From: Caballeronia arvi
GTDB lineage: Bacteria; Pseudomonadota; Gammaproteobacteria; Burkholderiales; Burkholderiaceae
Length of the DNA: 64,000 nucleotides
Direction of reading: 5' to 3'
Assembly: GCF_001544695.2 (NCBI RefSeq)
Contig: NZ_FCOM02000003.1
Span: 248,001-312,000, forward strand
Below the pieces are notes generated by a model. It was not told the origin of the DNA and searched no databases. It was given only the letters and a program-made list of their open reading frames with translations. The position numbers and the translations under genes are program-made. Positions 1-8,154 of this stretch are shown here, in pieces. Each line of letters starts with the position of its first letter. The first letter of the stretch is position 1.

Positions 1-654
1 CCAGCGCGCGTCGACGTCGTTGGCCGCGCCGCAAATCGAGCCCGGCAGGAACTCCGCCGCCGCGTTGCCCGTGTAGTGCATGCCGGTGATCGCTATGCCC
101 ATCACGAAAGCCGACGCGATGCGCTTCGCCAGCACGTTCTTCTGGCTCGCGTCGGACAGCGTGTGGGCGATCCACAGCGCCGCGCCCGACGCCACCACCG
201 CAATCACGATCGACGCCGCGAAAAGCCACGGATCGTATTCGATCGCCGGCTGCATGCGCATCGCGGCATCGCCCGTGTAGTGCATCGTCGCGATGCCCGC
301 GCCCATCAGCACGCTGCTCGCGACGAGGCGTCTCGCCGTCAGCCGCCTGCTCGTGATGACGTGGAGCGCGAAAAACGACACGAGCACCGCGATGCCGAGC
401 GACGCAGCGGTGATCTTCAGATCGTAGCCGAGCGGAATCGGCAGCTCGAACGCGAGCACGCCGATGAAATGCATCGACCAGATGCCGATGCCCATCGACG
501 CCGCCCCGCCCGCGAGCCAGACATGTCGCATGCGCGACTGCGATAGCATCGCGATGCGGCCCGATATATCGAGCGCGGTGAAGGAAGCGAGCGTCGCCAC
601 GACCAGCGATGCCGCAACCAGCCAGAAGTTGTAGGTGCCGTGCATAGCTGCCAT
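1..654 (-). CDS. MHYT-domain sensor protein, N-terminal part (truncated by window edge)
   Basis: The reverse frame from ATG 654 reads MAAMHGTYNFWLVAASLVVA and continues open to base 1. It carries the repeated MHYT signature three times (MHFIGV, MHYTGDAAM, MHYTGNAAAEF), each next to hydrophobic helices. MHYT domains are integral membrane sensors, proposed to bind metal and sense gas or redox state, usually fused to GGDEF/EAL or histidine kinase modules. The output domain lies outside the window, so the full function cannot be named. About 218 residues are visible. The start is the first of two in-frame ATGs three codons apart; no strong ribosome-binding site decides between them. Confidence 0.8.
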   Translation of the reverse strand, partial: MAAMHGTYNFWLVAASLVVATLASFTALDISGRIAMLSQSRMRHVWLAGGAASMGIGIWSMHFIGVLAFELPIPLGYDLKITAASLGIAVLVSFFALHVITSRRLTARRLVASSVLMGAGIATMHYTGDAAMRMQPAIEYDPWLFAASIVIAVVASGAALWIAHTLSDASQKNVLAKRIASAFVMGIAITGMHYTGNAAAEFLPGSICGAANDVDARW

Positions 655-751
655 TAGCCAGGGACTTGTTTGCGTGAGCGTCTTATCGGCTTCCGTGCGC
701 GGTTCCTTAGTCTCCAGACGAGAAATATTCGCGATACGTTGCGCGCAAACG

Positions 752-2023
752 TCAAAGCTGCGGATCGAGCAGCGCGACAACGCGTTCGACGAGCTTTTCG
801 ACGATCGGACGGCGGCGCCAGTCATCGAGCGTGATGCGCTTCGCGTGGGCGACGTCGTCGTCGAAAATCGCGGTCTGCTGACGCGCGAAATCGCGGTCGT
901 AGATATTCAGGTTGGCTTCGTCGTTGAGCTTGAACGAGCGGCTGTCGAAATTGGTCGAGCCGACCGACACCAGATAGTCATCGACGATGATGAGCTTGCA
1001 GTGGAACATCGTCGGCTGATACTCGAATATCTCGACGCCCGCCGCGAGCAGATCGCCCCAGCACGCGCGCGACGCCTCGCGCACGGTATGCGTGTCGATG
1101 CGCTTGCCCGGCGTGATGATGCGCACTTCCACGCCGCGCCGCGCCGCCTCGACGATCGCGTTGATCGTCAGCTTGTCGGGCACGAAGTACGCGCTCGACA
1201 GATGGATGGAGTGCGTCGCGGCGGTGATCGCCATCAGATACATCAACTGCATGTCGTCGCTGCCGCCTGAAGGCGAGCTGCTGAACATGTGCGCGAGACC
1301 GTCGCCCGCGGCGTCGATCTCCGGAAAATATTGCGCGCCGTGCAGCACGTTGCCGGTCGCCTTGACCCAGTTGTCCATGAAGACCGCCTGCATCTGGCCG
1401 ACCGCCGGGCCTTCGACGCGAAAATGCGTGTCGCGCCAGTGCTTCTCGTCCTGCGCGTGCCCGGTCCATTCCTCGGCGATGCCCACGCCGCCCGTGAAGC
1501 CGATGCGCCCGTCGATCACGAGCAATTTGCGGTGCGTGCGGTCGTTCATGCGCCCGAGGCCGGTCCAGTGCGGCTTGTGATACTGGATCACCTCTGCGCC
1601 CGCGTCGCGCAGCATGCGCAGGTAGCGCTTGTCCATCTTCGACGAGCCGACCCAGTCGAGCAGCACATGCACCGGCACGCCCGCGCGCGCCTTGTCGGAC
1701 AATGCGCTGGCGATCTGCTCGCCGATCGCGCCCGACCAGTAGATGAACGTCTCGAACGTAATCGACGCCTGCGCCGAGCGGATGCCTTCGAGCATCGACG
1801 GAAAGATCTCGTCGCCGTTCAGGAGCACCTCGAAGCGGTTTTCCCCGACGACGGGCGGCCCGAGCAGCAGGCCCATCGAGCGGAGGAACTGCGGATCGTC
1901 GCTGGCGTACAGGCGTTCGATCTTGTGCTCGATCTTCTTTTCGCCGCTCGTCAGGTTCGCGATCACGAGCACGACGACGAGCGTCGCGACAATCGTCAGG
2001 GCAATCAAGGCAATCGTCGGCAT
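752..2023 (-). CDS. cls: cardiolipin synthase-type phospholipase D protein
   Basis: This 423-residue protein starts with one hydrophobic segment (about residues 3-24) that would anchor it in the inner membrane. It then carries two PLD half-sites of HxKx4D type: H164-K166-D171 in HRKLLVIDGRIGFTGG and H341-K343-D348 in HCKLIIVDDY, followed by GSTNFDSRS. This pair is characteristic of bacterial cardiolipin synthases, which join phosphatidylglycerol to a second phospholipid. Bacterial Cls A usually has two N-terminal membrane segments, so the single one here suggests a ClsB/YbhO-like or shorter variant. The gene stands alone between the MHYT gene and the DUF4410 gene on the same strand. Function by family is firm, exact substrate is not. 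Confidence 0.85.
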   Translation of the reverse strand: MPTIALIALTIVATLVVVLVIANLTSGEKKIEHKIERLYASDDPQFLRSMGLLLGPPVVGENRFEVLLNGDEIFPSMLEGIRSAQASITFETFIYWSGAIGEQIASALSDKARAGVPVHVLLDWVGSSKMDKRYLRMLRDAGAEVIQYHKPHWTGLGRMNDRTHRKLLVIDGRIGFTGGVGIAEEWTGHAQDEKHWRDTHFRVEGPAVGQMQAVFMDNWVKATGNVLHGAQYFPEIDAAGDGLAHMFSSSPSGGSDDMQLMYLMAITAATHSIHLSSAYFVPDKLTINAIVEAARRGVEVRIITPGKRIDTHTVREASRACWGDLLAAGVEIFEYQPTMFHCKLIIVDDYLVSVGSTNFDSRSFKLNDEANLNIYDRDFARQQTAIFDDDVAHAKRITLDDWRRRPIVEKLVERVVALLDPQL

Positions 2024-2101
2024 GCGCGTCTCGCGAAGCGAACATTCGTCCGGAACCCTAGTTTAAGCAGGTTCCGGACCGCGCATCGCGCGCGTGCCCG
2101 A

Positions 2102-2908
2102 TCAGCTCTTCGCCGGCATCCAGCCCTGATCCTGGCCGAGCTTCGCGATCTGCTTGGCGATGCTGTCGCCGAGGCGCTTCTCATCCGACGATACATCCGC
2201 GTGCTTCTTCTCCGACACGCCATGCAGCCCGCCCGACACCGCGAGCGAGGTCGCGACATGTCCGGCAACCGCGCCGACGCCCGCCATTTCCGCCACGCCC
2301 GGCATATGGCCGCTGTCCGCGTTCGCGTCGAATTGTTCGAGGAGTTGCGGTACGCCGTGCGCCGGCTTGTAGACGAGCTGCACGGTCGCGCCGACCTTGC
2401 TCTCACCCGCGCCGAGGCCGATCAGCACGCGGCGGCGGCGATTACCGGCATCGATCGTATTGAAGCTGCCTTCGACGACGAGCACGTTCTGGTCTTGCGG
2501 CGGCTGCACGTCGGCGCGGACGGCGCGCAGGCCCATCGACTGAAGCTTGGCGACGATCTCGTTCGCCACTTCCTCGCGCGCCGCGATGGCGTCCTGCGCC
2601 TGCTTCTGCGCTTGCGAATCGCCCGAGAAGGCCGAGCCGATCTTCGAGATCATGCCGTGATTGTCGAGCTTGACCTCGTTCGCATCGCTGGCGAATGCGT
2701 AGACGTAGATGGTGTCGGGGCGCGTCGCGGGCGCGGCGGCGGTCTGCGCGTACTGCGCGCCGTACTGGTTGTACTGGCTCGCCGCCTGCGCCGGATTGCT
2801 GCCGAATCCCGCCAGCACTGCCGTGCCGACGACGAGTCCGGCGAGCGCCGCGCCGCGCGCTTTCTTGAAGATTGCGTTGAGCGACGAGAATTTGATCGAG
2901 TTCGACAT
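2102..2908 (-). CDS. DUF4410 domain exported protein
   Basis: A 268-residue protein with a long N-terminal hydrophobic stretch (about residues 18-42, ending in PAQAAS) that looks like a signal peptide. After a Gln/Tyr/Ala-rich linker comes the segment RPDTIYVYAFASDANEVKLD, typical of the DUF4410 family, and the body continues with a glycine-rich region (LIGLGAGESKVGATVQLV). Members are predicted envelope proteins of unknown function. The start is supported by GGAG seven bases before ATG. The 309-bp gap upstream separates it from the divergent SDR gene. No function can be assigned. Confidence 0.8.
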   Translation of the reverse strand: MSNSIKFSSLNAIFKKARGAALAGLVVGTAVLAGFGSNPAQAASQYNQYGAQYAQTAAAPATRPDTIYVYAFASDANEVKLDNHGMISKIGSAFSGDSQAQKQAQDAIAAREEVANEIVAKLQSMGLRAVRADVQPPQDQNVLVVEGSFNTIDAGNRRRRVLIGLGAGESKVGATVQLVYKPAHGVPQLLEQFDANADSGHMPGVAEMAGVGAVAGHVATSLAVSGGLHGVSEKKHADVSSDEKRLGDSIAKQIAKLGQDQGWMPAKS

Positions 2909-3217
2909 GGTGCATCTCCGTACCGGCCGCGCCGGGAATGATGTGGATGGATGCGTGATGGGGCTCTCGGTTCTCGCTGCTGCTTTGTTTCTCGATCACG
3001 CAGGCCAGACTATGGACGATGACCGCCCGCGAGGCCATCGAGCATTTATGTCGCTGCGTTTCAGCGGGCGCACAGGCGCGTGGCGCGGCGCTCAGCGGCC
3101 TTCAGCGACGTTTTGCGTCGGCTCTGCAGAGCACGCGGCTTCTGGTTAACATCGTCGGAACGCGTCGCGCAGGCGCATCGACGCAATCCGCAAAAAAACC
3201 GTTCAAAAGGAGCAAAC
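2909..3217. other. divergent intergenic region, no clear feature
   Basis: This 309-bp stretch lies between the divergent DUF4410 and SDR genes and must hold both promoters. I could not pick a convincing -35/-10 pair or an inverted repeat. The only firm element is AAAAGGAG just before the SDR start. Confidence 0.4.
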
Positions 3218-4006
3218 ATGGATCTCAAGATCGCCAGCAAGCTCGCACTCGTAACCGGATCGACGAAGGGCATCGGTCACGCCATCGCTGTAGCGCTTGC
3301 TCGCGAGGGCGCGCGCGTGATCGTCAACGGCCGCTCGCAGCCGTCCGTCGATGCGGCGCTCGCGAAGCTGCGCGAACTCGTGCCAAACGCGCAGGCCGAG
3401 GGCTTCGCCGGCGACATATCGGAAGCCGCGCAGGCGGACGCGCTCGTGAAGCGCTTTCCGCACGTCGATATCCTCGTGAACAACATGGGCATCTTCGATC
3501 CGAAACCTTTCGAAGAAATCTCCGACGACGAATGGCTGCGGTTCTTCAACGTGAACGTGATGTCGGGCGTGCGGCTCTCGCGCGCATATCTGCCGAAGAT
3601 GAAGGAGAAGAACTGGGGCCGCGTCGTGTTCATCAGCAGCGAAAGCGGCATCCAGATTCCCGTCGAGATGATTCATTACGGCCTCACGAAAACCGCGCAG
3701 CTCGCGCTTTCGCGCGGACTCGCGGAGACATGCGCGGGCACGGGCGTCACAGTCAACTCGGTGCTGCCGGGGCCGACGAGTTCCGAAGGCGTCACCGATT
3801 TCGTCGAAAAGCTCTCCGGTGGAAAGAGCTTCGAAGACTTCGAGAAGCAGTTCTTCGAAGAAGCGCGCCCGACTTCGATTCTCAAGCGCTTCATCACGCC
3901 CGAGGAAATCGCGAATACGGTGGCTTACGTGTGCTCGGAACTGTCGTCGGCGACGAACGGCGCGGCGTTGCGCGCGGACGGCGGCGTCGTGCGCGCGGCA
4001 TTCTGA
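3218..4006 (+). CDS. SDR family NAD(P)-dependent oxidoreductase
   Basis: The 262-residue protein has the classical short-chain dehydrogenase layout: TGSTKGIG nucleotide-binding motif at about residues 13-20, NNMGIF in place of NNAG, and the active-site pair Y154 and K158 (YGLTK) with a preceding serine-rich strand (VVFISSESG). The C-terminus holds the usual ITPEEIANTVAYVCS and GAALRADGG segments. Family members reduce or oxidise carbonyl or hydroxyl groups; substrate is unknown. The start is fixed by AAAAGGAG seven bases upstream, although the frame stays open further 5'. It converges on the UdgX gene with an 8-bp gap and no visible terminator. Confidence 0.9.
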   Translation: MDLKIASKLALVTGSTKGIGHAIAVALAREGARVIVNGRSQPSVDAALAKLRELVPNAQAEGFAGDISEAAQADALVKRFPHVDILVNNMGIFDPKPFEEISDDEWLRFFNVNVMSGVRLSRAYLPKMKEKNWGRVVFISSESGIQIPVEMIHYGLTKTAQLALSRGLAETCAGTGVTVNSVLPGPTSSEGVTDFVEKLSGGKSFEDFEKQFFEEARPTSILKRFITPEEIANTVAYVCSELSSATNGAALRADGGVVRAAF

Positions 4007-4014
4007 GCGCTGGC

Positions 4015-5430
4015 TTATTTGGACGCGAGTTCGCGCGCCTGATCGAGCGCCGCCACGATGGCCGCGACGGTGCGCTCGCGCGCGGCTTCGTCGTTCTGGC
4101 GCAGCGCATACGACGGGTGATAGGTCGCGACGACGAGCTTGTCCCCGTACGGCACGACGCGCCCGACATGCGCAGACAGCGTCGCGCGCCGGCCGAACAG
4201 CGCAGCGAGCGCGGTCGCGCCGAGCGTGACGATCACGCGCGCGCCCACGCTCTGCATTTCCTGGTCGAGCCAGTACGAACACGCCTCGACTTCCTGCTGC
4301 GCGGGCGTCTTGTGCAGGCGACGCTTGCCGCGCGGTTCCCACTTGAAATGCTTGACCGCATTCGTCAGATAGACCTGCTCGCGCGGCACGCCGGCACGCT
4401 GCATCGCGTCGTCGAGCAATTGTCCCGCCGGGCCGACGAACGGTTCGCCCTTCAGGTCTTCCTGATCGCCGGGCTGTTCGCCGAGCAGCATGATGCGCGC
4501 ATCCGACGGACCCGCGCCGCCCACCGCCTGCGTCGCATTGCGCCACAGATCGCAGCGCCGGCATGTATCGAGCGAGGTGGGTGCGTCGCGTTCGGGCTGC
4601 GCTTCGTTCGCTTCGACCTGAACCGCCTTGCCGCCGAGCGCGCCCACGCGCTGCGCCTGCGCGACGCGCCGCGCGCCGCCGCGCGCATCGCTGACGAGCT
4701 TCGGAATCAGCGCGCCTTCGGGCAGACCTTTCCAGAAGCGCACGGGCATGTGCTGCTCGAGCGCGGATTCGTTGAGGCGCGCGGGATTGAAAATGCTGCG
4801 GTAATAGGTCATCCACAGCGCTTCGGCGGCGTCGGGCGTGTCGCTCGTATGTTCCGATGCGAGCGCGCGGCGGCGCTCCAGTTGCAGCCGCTCGCCGTCG
4901 AACATGGCGGCGCCGTCGGGCGTCGCGATGAGCCATGTCGAGCGCCCCATGCGCGCCGCGAAATGTTCCGCGCCCCACGCGAGCACATCGTGATCGGGCT
5001 CGTACCACGCGACGTATTCGGGCGCGCCGAGCGACGCGTCGCGCTGACGAAAGCGCACATAGGCGATCATGTCGTGCTGCGCGCGGCGTACCGCCTTCGC
5101 CATCTTGTAGAGCCGCGCGCCGTCTTCATCCGCGGGCGATGCGACCGAGCGGTCTCCCTGCGCCCAGCGCCACAGCACGCGATAGAGAAAGCTCCATCGC
5201 CGCGCGTCGCGGAAATGCGCGGCGTCCTTCAACAGCGCCGCAAGTTCGCGCGAGACGCGTATCTGCGGCGCGTTGCCCGAGTCGACAGGCGGCGCGGATT
5301 CGTTGAACAGCGCGGGCTCCGCCTGCGACGTGCGCCAGTCGGTCGCTTCGGGCGCGAGCCCTTGCGCGAGCGCATCGAGCGCGGCGGCGCGCCAGGCGTC
5401 AAAATCGTCGTCGATGGCGATGACGTGCAT
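4015..5430 (-). CDS. UdgX family uracil-DNA-binding protein fused to a DUF4130 domain
   Basis: This 471-residue protein has an N-terminal DUF4130-type domain (about residues 1-260, MHVIAIDDDFDAWRAAALDA onward) and a C-terminal uracil-DNA glycosylase-like domain. The latter shows GEQPGDQEDLKGEPFVGPAG and the loop KRRLHKTP, whose histidine (H373) corresponds to the residue that in characterised UdgX forms a covalent bond with the abasic site. Family 4-like Cys residues (CRRCD) suggest an iron-sulfur cluster. The ATG overlaps the stop codon of the radical SAM gene (TGATG), implying translational coupling. The pair sits behind a LexA box, so it probably acts in DNA-damage tolerance or repair of uracil-containing DNA. 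Confidence 0.9.
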   Translation of the reverse strand: MHVIAIDDDFDAWRAAALDALAQGLAPEATDWRTSQAEPALFNESAPPVDSGNAPQIRVSRELAALLKDAAHFRDARRWSFLYRVLWRWAQGDRSVASPADEDGARLYKMAKAVRRAQHDMIAYVRFRQRDASLGAPEYVAWYEPDHDVLAWGAEHFAARMGRSTWLIATPDGAAMFDGERLQLERRRALASEHTSDTPDAAEALWMTYYRSIFNPARLNESALEQHMPVRFWKGLPEGALIPKLVSDARGGARRVAQAQRVGALGGKAVQVEANEAQPERDAPTSLDTCRRCDLWRNATQAVGGAGPSDARIMLLGEQPGDQEDLKGEPFVGPAGQLLDDAMQRAGVPREQVYLTNAVKHFKWEPRGKRRLHKTPAQQEVEACSYWLDQEMQSVGARVIVTLGATALAALFGRRATLSAHVGRVVPYGDKLVVATYHPSYALRQNDEAARERTVAAIVAALDQARELASK

Positions 5431-6641
5431 CAGATCAGCGAGAGTTGCACCGGACCGGTGGCGAGCGCGCGTCGCAGAGCGTCCGACGACGCCTCGGAAA
5501 GCGGCGGCCGATAATCCGCCGTGACGACGAACGGCTTCACCTTGTCCATGCCGCAGCGCAGCCGCACGAGATCGTGATAGCGCACACGGCGCGTGCGCCG
5601 CAACTCGACGATGCGCTTCGCGTTGCGCATGCCGATGCCCGGCACACGCGCGATCATGCGCGCGGGCGCGGCGTTCAGATCGACGGGAAAGCGTTCGCGA
5701 TGCGCGAGCGCCCATGCGAGCTTCGGATCGACGTCGAGCGGCAGGTTGCCGGCATCGCCGAGCAGTTCGGCGGCGCCGAATCCGTAGCCGCGCATCAGAA
5801 AATCGGCCTGATACAGACGATGTTCACGCAACAGCGGCGGCGCTTTCGACGGCACCCCCGACGGGCTGTCGGGAATCGGGCTGAACGCCGAGTAATAGAC
5901 GCGCTTCAACTGATACGAGCCGTAGAGCGTTTCGGCGGTGCCGAGGATGGTGCGGTCGTCGGTTTCATCGGCGCCGACGATCATTTGCGTGCTCTGTCCC
6001 GCCGGCGCGAAACGCGGCGCCCGCGGCTCTGCTTCCGATTCCTCGCGCGCGACGCGGATATTGCCCATCGCCAGCTTGATCGTGCGGCCGCTTTTTTCCG
6101 GCGCGAGACGCTCGAGGCTGATTTCGGTCGGCAACTCGATATTCACGCTCAGACGGTCGGCATAACGTCCCGCCTGCGCGATGATTTCGGGGTCGGCATC
6201 GGGAATCGTCTTCAGATGAATATAGCCGCGAAACTGATGTTTCTCGCGCAGCGTTTTCGCGACGAGCACGAGCTGCTCCATCGTGTAGTTCGACGAACGA
6301 ATCACGCCCGAACTCAGAAACAGGCCGTCGATGTAATTGCGGCGGTAGAAATCGAGTGTAAGGCTGACCACTTCTTCCGGCGTAAATCGCGCGCGCGGCA
6401 CATTGCTCGAGCGGCGATTGATGCAGTAGCGGCAGTCATACAGACAAAAGTTCGTCAGCAAAATCTTGAGCAGCGAAACGCAGCGGCCGTCGGGCGTAAA
6501 GCTGTGACAGATGCCCGAGCCGGTGCTGGCGCCCAGGCCGTCGATGCCGCGAGACTCGCGCTTGGGGGCGCCGCCGCTTGCGCACGATGCGTCGTACTTG
6601 GCGGCGTCGGCGAGGATTTCGAGCTTTTCGGAGAGATCCAT
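5430..6641 (-). CDS. putative DNA modification/repair radical SAM protein
   Basis: The 403-residue protein carries the radical SAM cluster motif CxxxCxxC as C66, C70 and C73 (CLYDCRYC), close to the N-terminus, and ends in a helix-hairpin-helix region (ARVPGIGMRNAKRIVELRR, about residues 345-365) expected to contact DNA. This combination matches the TIGR03916-type family that travels with DUF4130/UdgX proteins. The reaction is unknown. It is the first gene of a two-gene operon with the UdgX-DUF4130 gene, overlapping it by one base pair in TGATG. The start codon lies 11 bp from a near-perfect LexA site. Confidence 0.9.
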   Translation of the reverse strand: MDLSEKLEILADAAKYDASCASGGAPKRESRGIDGLGASTGSGICHSFTPDGRCVSLLKILLTNFCLYDCRYCINRRSSNVPRARFTPEEVVSLTLDFYRRNYIDGLFLSSGVIRSSNYTMEQLVLVAKTLREKHQFRGYIHLKTIPDADPEIIAQAGRYADRLSVNIELPTEISLERLAPEKSGRTIKLAMGNIRVAREESEAEPRAPRFAPAGQSTQMIVGADETDDRTILGTAETLYGSYQLKRVYYSAFSPIPDSPSGVPSKAPPLLREHRLYQADFLMRGYGFGAAELLGDAGNLPLDVDPKLAWALAHRERFPVDLNAAPARMIARVPGIGMRNAKRIVELRRTRRVRYHDLVRLRCGMDKVKPFVVTADYRPPLSEASSDALRRALATGPVQLSLI

Positions 6642-6652
6642 CTTGATGGCAA

Positions 6653-6672
6653 TACTGTATGTATATACAGTA
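6653..6672 (-). promoter_or_regulatory. LexA (SOS) box upstream of the radical SAM/UdgX operon
   Basis: The plus strand reads TACTGTATGTATATACAGTA, which keeps every base of the CTGT-N8-ACAG core and has the flanking TA/TA pairs of the enterobacterial-type LexA operator. It ends 11 bp before the ATG of the radical SAM gene, a position where bound LexA would block transcription. The divergent small gene starting at 6751 could also be affected. LexA binding itself is inferred from the motif. Confidence 0.88.
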
Positions 6673-6750
6673 TCTCACAGGAGTCATTGAGTCAAACATA
6701 TAGCGCACACTTCGGACCTGCCTTCGCCAACTTACTCCTGGTAGCCCCTC

Positions 6751-6972
6751 ATGCGTTTCGACTACAAGACGTTCCATATCGACTGCACCGCACGTCACGA
6801 CGAGGACGGCAATTACTACGCTCACGCGAGAATCACGCGTTCGCCTGACGATCACACCGCACACGTGGAGGTCTTCGAATCCGGCGATCTCGACGCCTTC
6901 ACGAGCGAGTGGGACGCCGTGCATTGCGCGCGCGCGTGGGCAATCGAATGGTGCGATGAGGCGCTGGCCTAG
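6751..6972 (+). CDS. small hypothetical protein
   Basis: A 73-residue acidic protein (begins MRFDYKTFHIDCTARHDEDG, ends in a Trp/Cys-rich helix EWDAVHCARAWAIEWCDEAL). Its composition and the pattern of a short beta-rich start followed by a helix resemble small stress-type proteins common in Burkholderiaceae, but I cannot name a family with certainty. No signal peptide or membrane helix is present. It is divergent from the LexA-controlled operon and lacks a strong ribosome-binding site. It may be related in fold to the 88-residue protein at 10110-10376. Confidence 0.6.
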   Translation: MRFDYKTFHIDCTARHDEDGNYYAHARITRSPDDHTAHVEVFESGDLDAFTSEWDAVHCARAWAIEWCDEALA

Positions 6973-7092
6973 CGCTTGCGCGTCGTGTCCTGCCATCGCG
7001 AGCGGCACGGCGATTGCGCTAATGGTCGGGCGGCGCCGCAACGTTCTTGCGATGCGGTGCGCATCAATACCATCGATCAACGAGAGGACACC

Positions 7093-7413
7093 ATGAAGAA
7101 CGCAAAGAGAAGCTTGCTTGTTTCGGCCTTGATTCTGGGTCTGTCGGGTGCGGCGTTCGCGCAGGGCGCGGGTGGCGGGGGCGGCGGCGGAGCGGGTGCA
7201 GGCGGCGGCACGGCGGGTGGCAACGGCGCCGGTCAGGGCGGCACCGGCATGAGCACGCCGAATAGCGGCGGCGTGACGGGTTCGACTTCGGGCGCATCGG
7301 GTGCCAACACGATGGACTCGTCCCATAGCAACAAGATGCACAAGAACAGCAAGAGCGGTTCGAGCAGTTCCGGCTCGGGAACGTCGAGCGGCGGCGCCTC
7401 GAAGTCGTACTAA
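7093..7413 (+). CDS. small Gly/Ser-rich exported protein
   Basis: This 106-residue protein has a clear Sec signal peptide (MKNAKRSLLVSALILGLSGA, cleavage predicted after AFA). The mature part is low complexity: a glycine-rich run, then Ser/Gly/Thr repeats with a short HSNKMHKNSK basic patch. Such secreted low-complexity proteins are common in Burkholderia relatives and have no assigned role. The start is preceded by GAGAGGA. A rho-independent terminator follows at 7444-7475, so it appears to be monocistronic. Confidence 0.7.
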   Translation: MKNAKRSLLVSALILGLSGAAFAQGAGGGGGGGAGAGGGTAGGNGAGQGGTGMSTPNSGGVTGSTSGASGANTMDSSHSNKMHKNSKSGSSSSGSGTSSGGASKSY

Positions 7414-7443
7414 GCGCAACGAAGCATTCAGTTTGTGCAGCGC

Positions 7444-7475
7444 GCTCGTGCTTCGCGCAAGCCCGAGCGTTTTTT
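7444..7475 (+). terminator. rho-independent terminator after the Gly/Ser-rich gene
   Basis: GCTCG (7444-7448) pairs with CGAGC (7464-7468), with GCTT/AAGC extending the stem past a one-base mismatch and CGCGC in the loop. A run of six T follows from 7470. It lies 31 bp after the stop codon of the gene at 7093-7413. Confidence 0.8.
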
Positions 7476-7719
7476 ATCGGCCGCACGGTCAACTCACCCC
7501 TGCCAAAGTATCCCTGCCAAATAGGGATTTCTTGCGCATGGGCATCGCCGTAACTTAGCTCCTGAGCGCTATTCGTCGTTCTGCGACGGTTCTATTGCCG
7601 CGTCGGACGAACCCATTCGGCCCTTGCCGCCGCGCTCGATCCTATCCATCGACAAAGCTGCAAGGAGTCCGAGAATCGTGTTCCCGGCTGCTTGTGCATT
7701 CGTTTCAAGGAGCTGGAAC

Positions 7720-8040
7720 ATGAAGGCGAAACTTACCCCGAAACTTTTCGCGATGATGGCCGCTTGCGCGCTCACGACCAGCGTCGCCAGCATCGGCGCG
7801 GCGCACGCTCAGGGCATGTCCGCGGACCAACAGCAACTCGTTCAGACGATGCGCCCGATGTACATGTCGCAGGCCATGCCTGATCAGCAGCAGACCACCG
7901 CGATGCCCGCCATGCCCGCGGCGCAGGCAGACGAATCGGCATACGGCGGCATGCCGGCCGGCATGAGCGCATCCGCGAGCGGTCGCAGTCAGGGCAGTTG
8001 CGGCGACAAGCCGCGTTGCGACGTCTTCTTCGGTCAATGA
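7720..8040 (+). CDS. small exported Met/Gln-rich protein
   Basis: A 106-residue protein with a signal peptide (MKAKLTPKLFAMMAACALTT, probable cleavage after AHA) and a mature part rich in Met, Gln and Ala (MRPMYMSQAMPDQQQTTAMP). It ends with GSCGDKPRCDVFFGQ, where the two Cys could form a disulfide. AAGGAG seven bases before the ATG supports this start over upstream alternatives. The function is unknown; a methionine-rich periplasmic protein can bind copper, but nothing here proves it. It is followed by repeat copy A. Confidence 0.65.
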   Translation: MKAKLTPKLFAMMAACALTTSVASIGAAHAQGMSADQQQLVQTMRPMYMSQAMPDQQQTTAMPAMPAAQADESAYGGMPAGMSASASGRSQGSCGDKPRCDVFFGQ

Positions 8041-8154
8041 TCGACCGATGACTTCACGTTGCGGGCGCGAGTGATCGCCGCCCGCAACGTATTATCCGAC
8101 GCCGATCGCGCCGTCGAAGAAAAGCGCGTGTCACGGCTCGCATAGCCAGAGGAT

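Noticed and set aside
3019..5514. 831-codon plus-strand frame across the SDR and UdgX region
   Set aside because: It runs out of frame with the SDR and antisense to UdgX, both of which have clear family motifs. Its own product has no recognisable domain.
7510..7528. ATCCCT-N7-AGGGAT inverted repeat as a terminator or operator
   Set aside because: The stem is only 6 bp, the following T-run is three bases, and a better terminator already lies upstream at 7444-7475.
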